This document shows, piece by piece, positions 61,471-64,000 of a stretch of DNA of 64,000 nucleotides (its first letter is position 1; every line of letters begins with the position of its first letter). The notes beneath the pieces were generated by a model, which had not been told where the DNA came from, did no database searches, and worked only from the letters and a program-made list of their open reading frames with translations. The stretch comes from Symbiodinium sp. CCMP2592. Lineage: Eukaryota > Sar > Dinophyceae > Suessiales > Symbiodiniaceae. A program made the translations under genes and the position numbers. The stretch lies in contig CAJNDT010005913.1 in the NCBI GenBank assembly GCA_905221615.1, forward strand, positions 1,612,001 to 1,676,000, read 5' to 3'.

Positions 61471-63135
61471 ATGCAGAATCTTCGCGCCAACGCACTCGTT
61501 GCGACCCTCGCGGTTGCTGTTCTCGGCTCCGCGGTCGCGGTCACCACCAACGCAACCCGATCCACTGACTATGGCTTCTACGACCCCATCGTCGATGTCC
61601 ACACAATGATCGAGCATCTCTATGTCGAGGAACCGACCGACAATGAGATCCAGATCGGTGCGATCAACGGCATGCTTGAGAATCTCAACGATCCATACAC
61701 CACCTTTATCCCGGCGGATCTGGAGCGTGATTTCAACAAGGACATGCGCGGCGAGTATGTCGGGATCGGCGCCGAGGTGATCCTGCGTGATGGTTGGCTG
61801 ACCATCGCGTCTCCAATGGACGACTCCCCGGCATGGAAAGCGGGTGTCATGGCCGACGACAAGGTCGTGAAGATCGACGGCGAATCCACATGGGGATATA
61901 CGATCAACGACTCGATCGACAAACTCCTCGGCGAACCCAACACCAATGTGACGATCACTGTCGAACGCAACGGTGTTGAGCAAGAAATCACGATCACACG
62001 AGATCACATCAAAGTCCAAGCCGTGAAGGGGTTCATGCGCAGCGATGGCGGCGAGGGTCCTTGGCGCTATATCATCGACGACTCCACCAATATCGCGTAC
62101 ATCCGGCTGACCCAGTTCATCCCTGGCTGTGCTCAGGAGCTCAAAGAAGCGATCGAGACCGCGACGGCGAACGCGGGAGGCGAGCTCGAGGGTTTGATCC
62201 TCGATCTGCGTTACAACCCAGGCGGACTGCTGAATGAAGCTGTGGAGATTGCGGATCTGTTCCTTGAAGACGGCGTGATTGTGACCACAAAGGGCAGAGC
62301 ACACGAAGATCGCTCCGAGAGTGCATCCAAAAATGGCACACTCCCGCATTTCCCGATGATCACACTCATCAACGGTAACTCCGCGTCGGCTTCCGAAATT
62401 CTCTCCGGAGCACTCGCGGATCATGGACGCTCCATCATCATCGGCGCTCGATCATTCGGGAAGGGATCTGTCCAGACGGTGCGCCCGCTTGAATCTGGCG
62501 CGGGAACGCTCAAGATGACTGAGCAGTACTACTACCTTCCTTCCGGACGCTTGCTCCATCGCCGAGACGATTCGACTGTGTGGGGCGTAGACCCTACGCC
62601 GGGCTATTACCTCTCGATGACCGATCAAGAGCGGATCAACATGCTCAACGCTCGCAGAGAAAACGAGATCCTCCACAAAGTGGAAGGTCCGGAACTCACG
62701 AATCGGGATGAGATTCTTGAGGCGCTCGATGATGTCCAGCTTACTGCTGCGGTCAATGTGTTGAACAACCGTCTCGCGACTGGAGAGTTTGCGCCAGTCG
62801 GGATTGAATCCAACCAACCCGATGATGCCGCGTTTGAGGAGCTGGTCGCACTGCGATTGCAAGAGGAACGCATCCTGCGTCAGCTCGAGCGGATCAATCG
62901 ACGCGTAACCGCGATCGAGAGTGTGGTGAATTCTGATGAAGACCCGCTCGATCTGTGGGACGATGATCGTCAGGTCGCAGGTGGTCAGCTCATCGTTAAG
63001 GATGCGGAGGGGAATCTGGTTACCACGCTTGAGATCACTGGACCAAACCTTGAACGCTGGCTCATCGATGCAGATGTCAAGATATTGGACAATGATGACA
63101 TCGAGGGCGGTCTCAATGGAGAAGGGGAACAGTGA
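61471..63135 (+). CDS. C-terminal processing serine protease (CtpA/Prc family)
   Basis: 554 aa from the ATG at 61471. Signal peptide (about 1-25), a region with PYTTFIPADLERDF, a PDZ domain (about 95-180, GIGAEVILRDGWLTI, SPAWKAGVMADDKVVKIDG) and the S41 peptidase core with the catalytic Ser in NGNSASASEIL and the Lys in SFGKGSVQT. A coiled-coil C-terminal tail of about 150 residues (EERILRQLERINRRVTAIE) is longer than in Prc. It cleaves unstructured C-termini in the periplasm. Overlaps tsaD as GTGA. Confidence 0.93.
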   Translation: MQNLRANALVATLAVAVLGSAVAVTTNATRSTDYGFYDPIVDVHTMIEHLYVEEPTDNEIQIGAINGMLENLNDPYTTFIPADLERDFNKDMRGEYVGIGAEVILRDGWLTIASPMDDSPAWKAGVMADDKVVKIDGESTWGYTINDSIDKLLGEPNTNVTITVERNGVEQEITITRDHIKVQAVKGFMRSDGGEGPWRYIIDDSTNIAYIRLTQFIPGCAQELKEAIETATANAGGELEGLILDLRYNPGGLLNEAVEIADLFLEDGVIVTTKGRAHEDRSESASKNGTLPHFPMITLINGNSASASEILSGALADHGRSIIIGARSFGKGSVQTVRPLESGAGTLKMTEQYYYLPSGRLLHRRDDSTVWGVDPTPGYYLSMTDQERINMLNARRENEILHKVEGPELTNRDEILEALDDVQLTAAVNVLNNRLATGEFAPVGIESNQPDDAAFEELVALRLQEERILRQLERINRRVTAIESVVNSDEDPLDLWDDDRQVAGGQLIVKDAEGNLVTTLEITGPNLERWLIDADVKILDNDDIEGGLNGEGEQ

Positions 63136-64000
63136 TTGTTCTGGGGATCGAATCCTCGTGCGACGAGACCGCCGCGGCTGTGATAGAAGACTCGACGATC
63201 GTGCGTTCGTCCGTCGTCGCATCGCAGACCGAAACCCATGCTGAATACGGCGGGGTGGTTCCAGAGATCGCCTCTCGTCTCCACGAGATCAACATCCTTC
63301 CCGTTCTCAAGCAAGCGATCGATGAAGCGGGTGTTGAGCTCGAACACATCGACGCGATCACAGTGGGACATCGACCTGGTTTGGTCGGTTCGTTGTTGGT
63401 CGGATTGTCAGCCGCGAAAGCGTTGAGCTGGTCACTCAACAAACCACTGATCGGCGTCGACCATGTGCATGCACACCTCTACGCACCATTCCTTGATGCT
63501 CAAGATGTACCAACTTTCCCGGCGTTGGGGCTCGTGATCTCTGGAGGTCACACCTCGCTCTATCGCATGGACTCCCCTACCAAACTCACACGCTTGGGCG
63601 CCACGATCGATGACGCGATCGGAGAAGCGTTCGACAAAGCAGCGTCAATTCTGGATCTGCCATATCCCGGCGGTCCGCATATCGACAAGCTCGCACAAGA
63701 TCCAGATGCGAATGATCGACTTGTCGATTTCCCAATCTCAAGACTCGGGAAGGACTCGCTGGATTTCAGTTACTCGGGATTGAAAACAGCGCTGTTGTAT
63801 GCCGCGAAGGGAAAGCCCAATCCGCCCAAACTCCCAGGAAAACCACAGCGGATCGCGGAACCTGCTCCGGAGCTGACAGCGGATCGTGTTCGTGATCTCG
63901 CGGCGAGTTTCCAGAGAGCCGCGGTCCGCGCCCTGACGATCAAAGCACAAAGGGCGCTGGACACGAATCCGGATCTCACTTCCATCATCATCGGAGGCGG
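63132..64000 (+). CDS. tsaD: tRNA t6A synthase subunit TsaD, 3' end cut by window edge
   Basis: GTG start at 63132 overlaps the ctpA stop by four bases; 289 codons are visible with no stop. The family motif ILGIESSCDETAAAVIED is at the N-terminus, then the metal-site HVHAHLY, and SGGHTSLY, with the ATPase fold continuing to IIIGGG at the edge. TsaD with TsaB and TsaE attaches threonylcarbamoyl to A37 of ANN-decoding tRNAs. An essential gene in most bacteria. Only about the last 50 residues are missing. Confidence 0.93.
   Translation, partial: MIVLGIESSCDETAAAVIEDSTIVRSSVVASQTETHAEYGGVVPEIASRLHEINILPVLKQAIDEAGVELEHIDAITVGHRPGLVGSLLVGLSAAKALSWSLNKPLIGVDHVHAHLYAPFLDAQDVPTFPALGLVISGGHTSLYRMDSPTKLTRLGATIDDAIGEAFDKAASILDLPYPGGPHIDKLAQDPDANDRLVDFPISRLGKDSLDFSYSGLKTALLYAAKGKPNPPKLPGKPQRIAEPAPELTADRVRDLAASFQRAAVRALTIKAQRALDTNPDLTSIIIGG

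Overview
The window looks like chromosomal DNA of a flagellated, outer-membrane-bearing planctomycete, most likely of the class Phycisphaerae. The basis is a set of lineage habits: pseudopilin-type secreted proteins with an [14 protein letters not shown] leader, short secreted proteins ending in a hydrophobic stretch plus RRRR (PEP-CTERM-like), secreted proteins ending in a dockerin-like NFLDVS repeat pair, several TPR-sulfotransferase fusions, PilZ, and LpxI, which implies lipid A. The placement rests on protein family recall, not on a search. No tRNA, rRNA, CRISPR array, transposase or phage gene was seen.

Layout. (1) 1-11.1 kb, minus strand: a flagellar basal-body and export locus read as flgN-like, histidine kinase, sigma-54 response regulator, then flgB, flgC, fliE, fliF, fliG, fliH, fliI, fliJ, a MotE-like gene and a fliK-like gene cut by the window edge. 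A good -24/-12 promoter lies just before flgB, directly after the gene for the predicted activator. (2) 11.2-19.3 kb: a membrane-anchored TPR protein, a lipoprotein, two lineage-specific unknowns, lpxI, a TlyA-like rRNA methylase without S4 domain, a small membrane protein whose zinc-ribbon tail is cut off by a TGA codon, PilZ and obg. (3) 19.4-25.8 kb: a secreted beta-propeller-like protein, a Y-family polymerase with a probable leaderless promoter inside a perfect inverted repeat, a DinB-fold protein, an AT-rich TerB/PH-like protein, an M29 aminopeptidase and an OmpH/Skp-like chaperone. (4) 25.8-34.9 kb: four TPR-sulfotransferase fusion genes, one with a lost PAPS loop, around nadB, a lipoprotein and a second DinB-fold gene.

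(5) 35-52.8 kb: mixed housekeeping and surface genes: one-domain asparaginase, two pseudopilin-type proteins, glycine decarboxylase, apt, a META lipoprotein, a PadR regulator with a clear operator followed by a HAAS-type membrane protein, PrpD, two short-chain dehydrogenases, thiolase, CPBP protease, a secreted YHS protein and hpt. (6) 52.8-56.2 kb: four tandem paralogous secreted proteins with PEP-CTERM-like tails, each with its own terminator and three with a recognisable promoter. (7) 56.4-64 kb: folA, a TPR/HEYVH/PDZ metallopeptidase-like protein, two CNNM/CorC-type genes, a membrane-anchored thioredoxin, a CtpA-type protease and tsaD, cut by the window end.

How parts fit: the flagellar locus is a self-contained regulon in which a cytoplasmic kinase and its sigma-54 activator probably switch on the rod and MS-ring genes next to them. 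The surface theme (lipid A, Skp, pseudopilins, sorting-tail proteins, dockerin-like tails, sulfotransferases) fits the complex cell envelope of this phylum. The most unusual items are the TGA in the zinc ribbon, the Y-polymerase operator, the tandem sorting-tail array, and the sulfotransferase paralogue without its PAPS loop.
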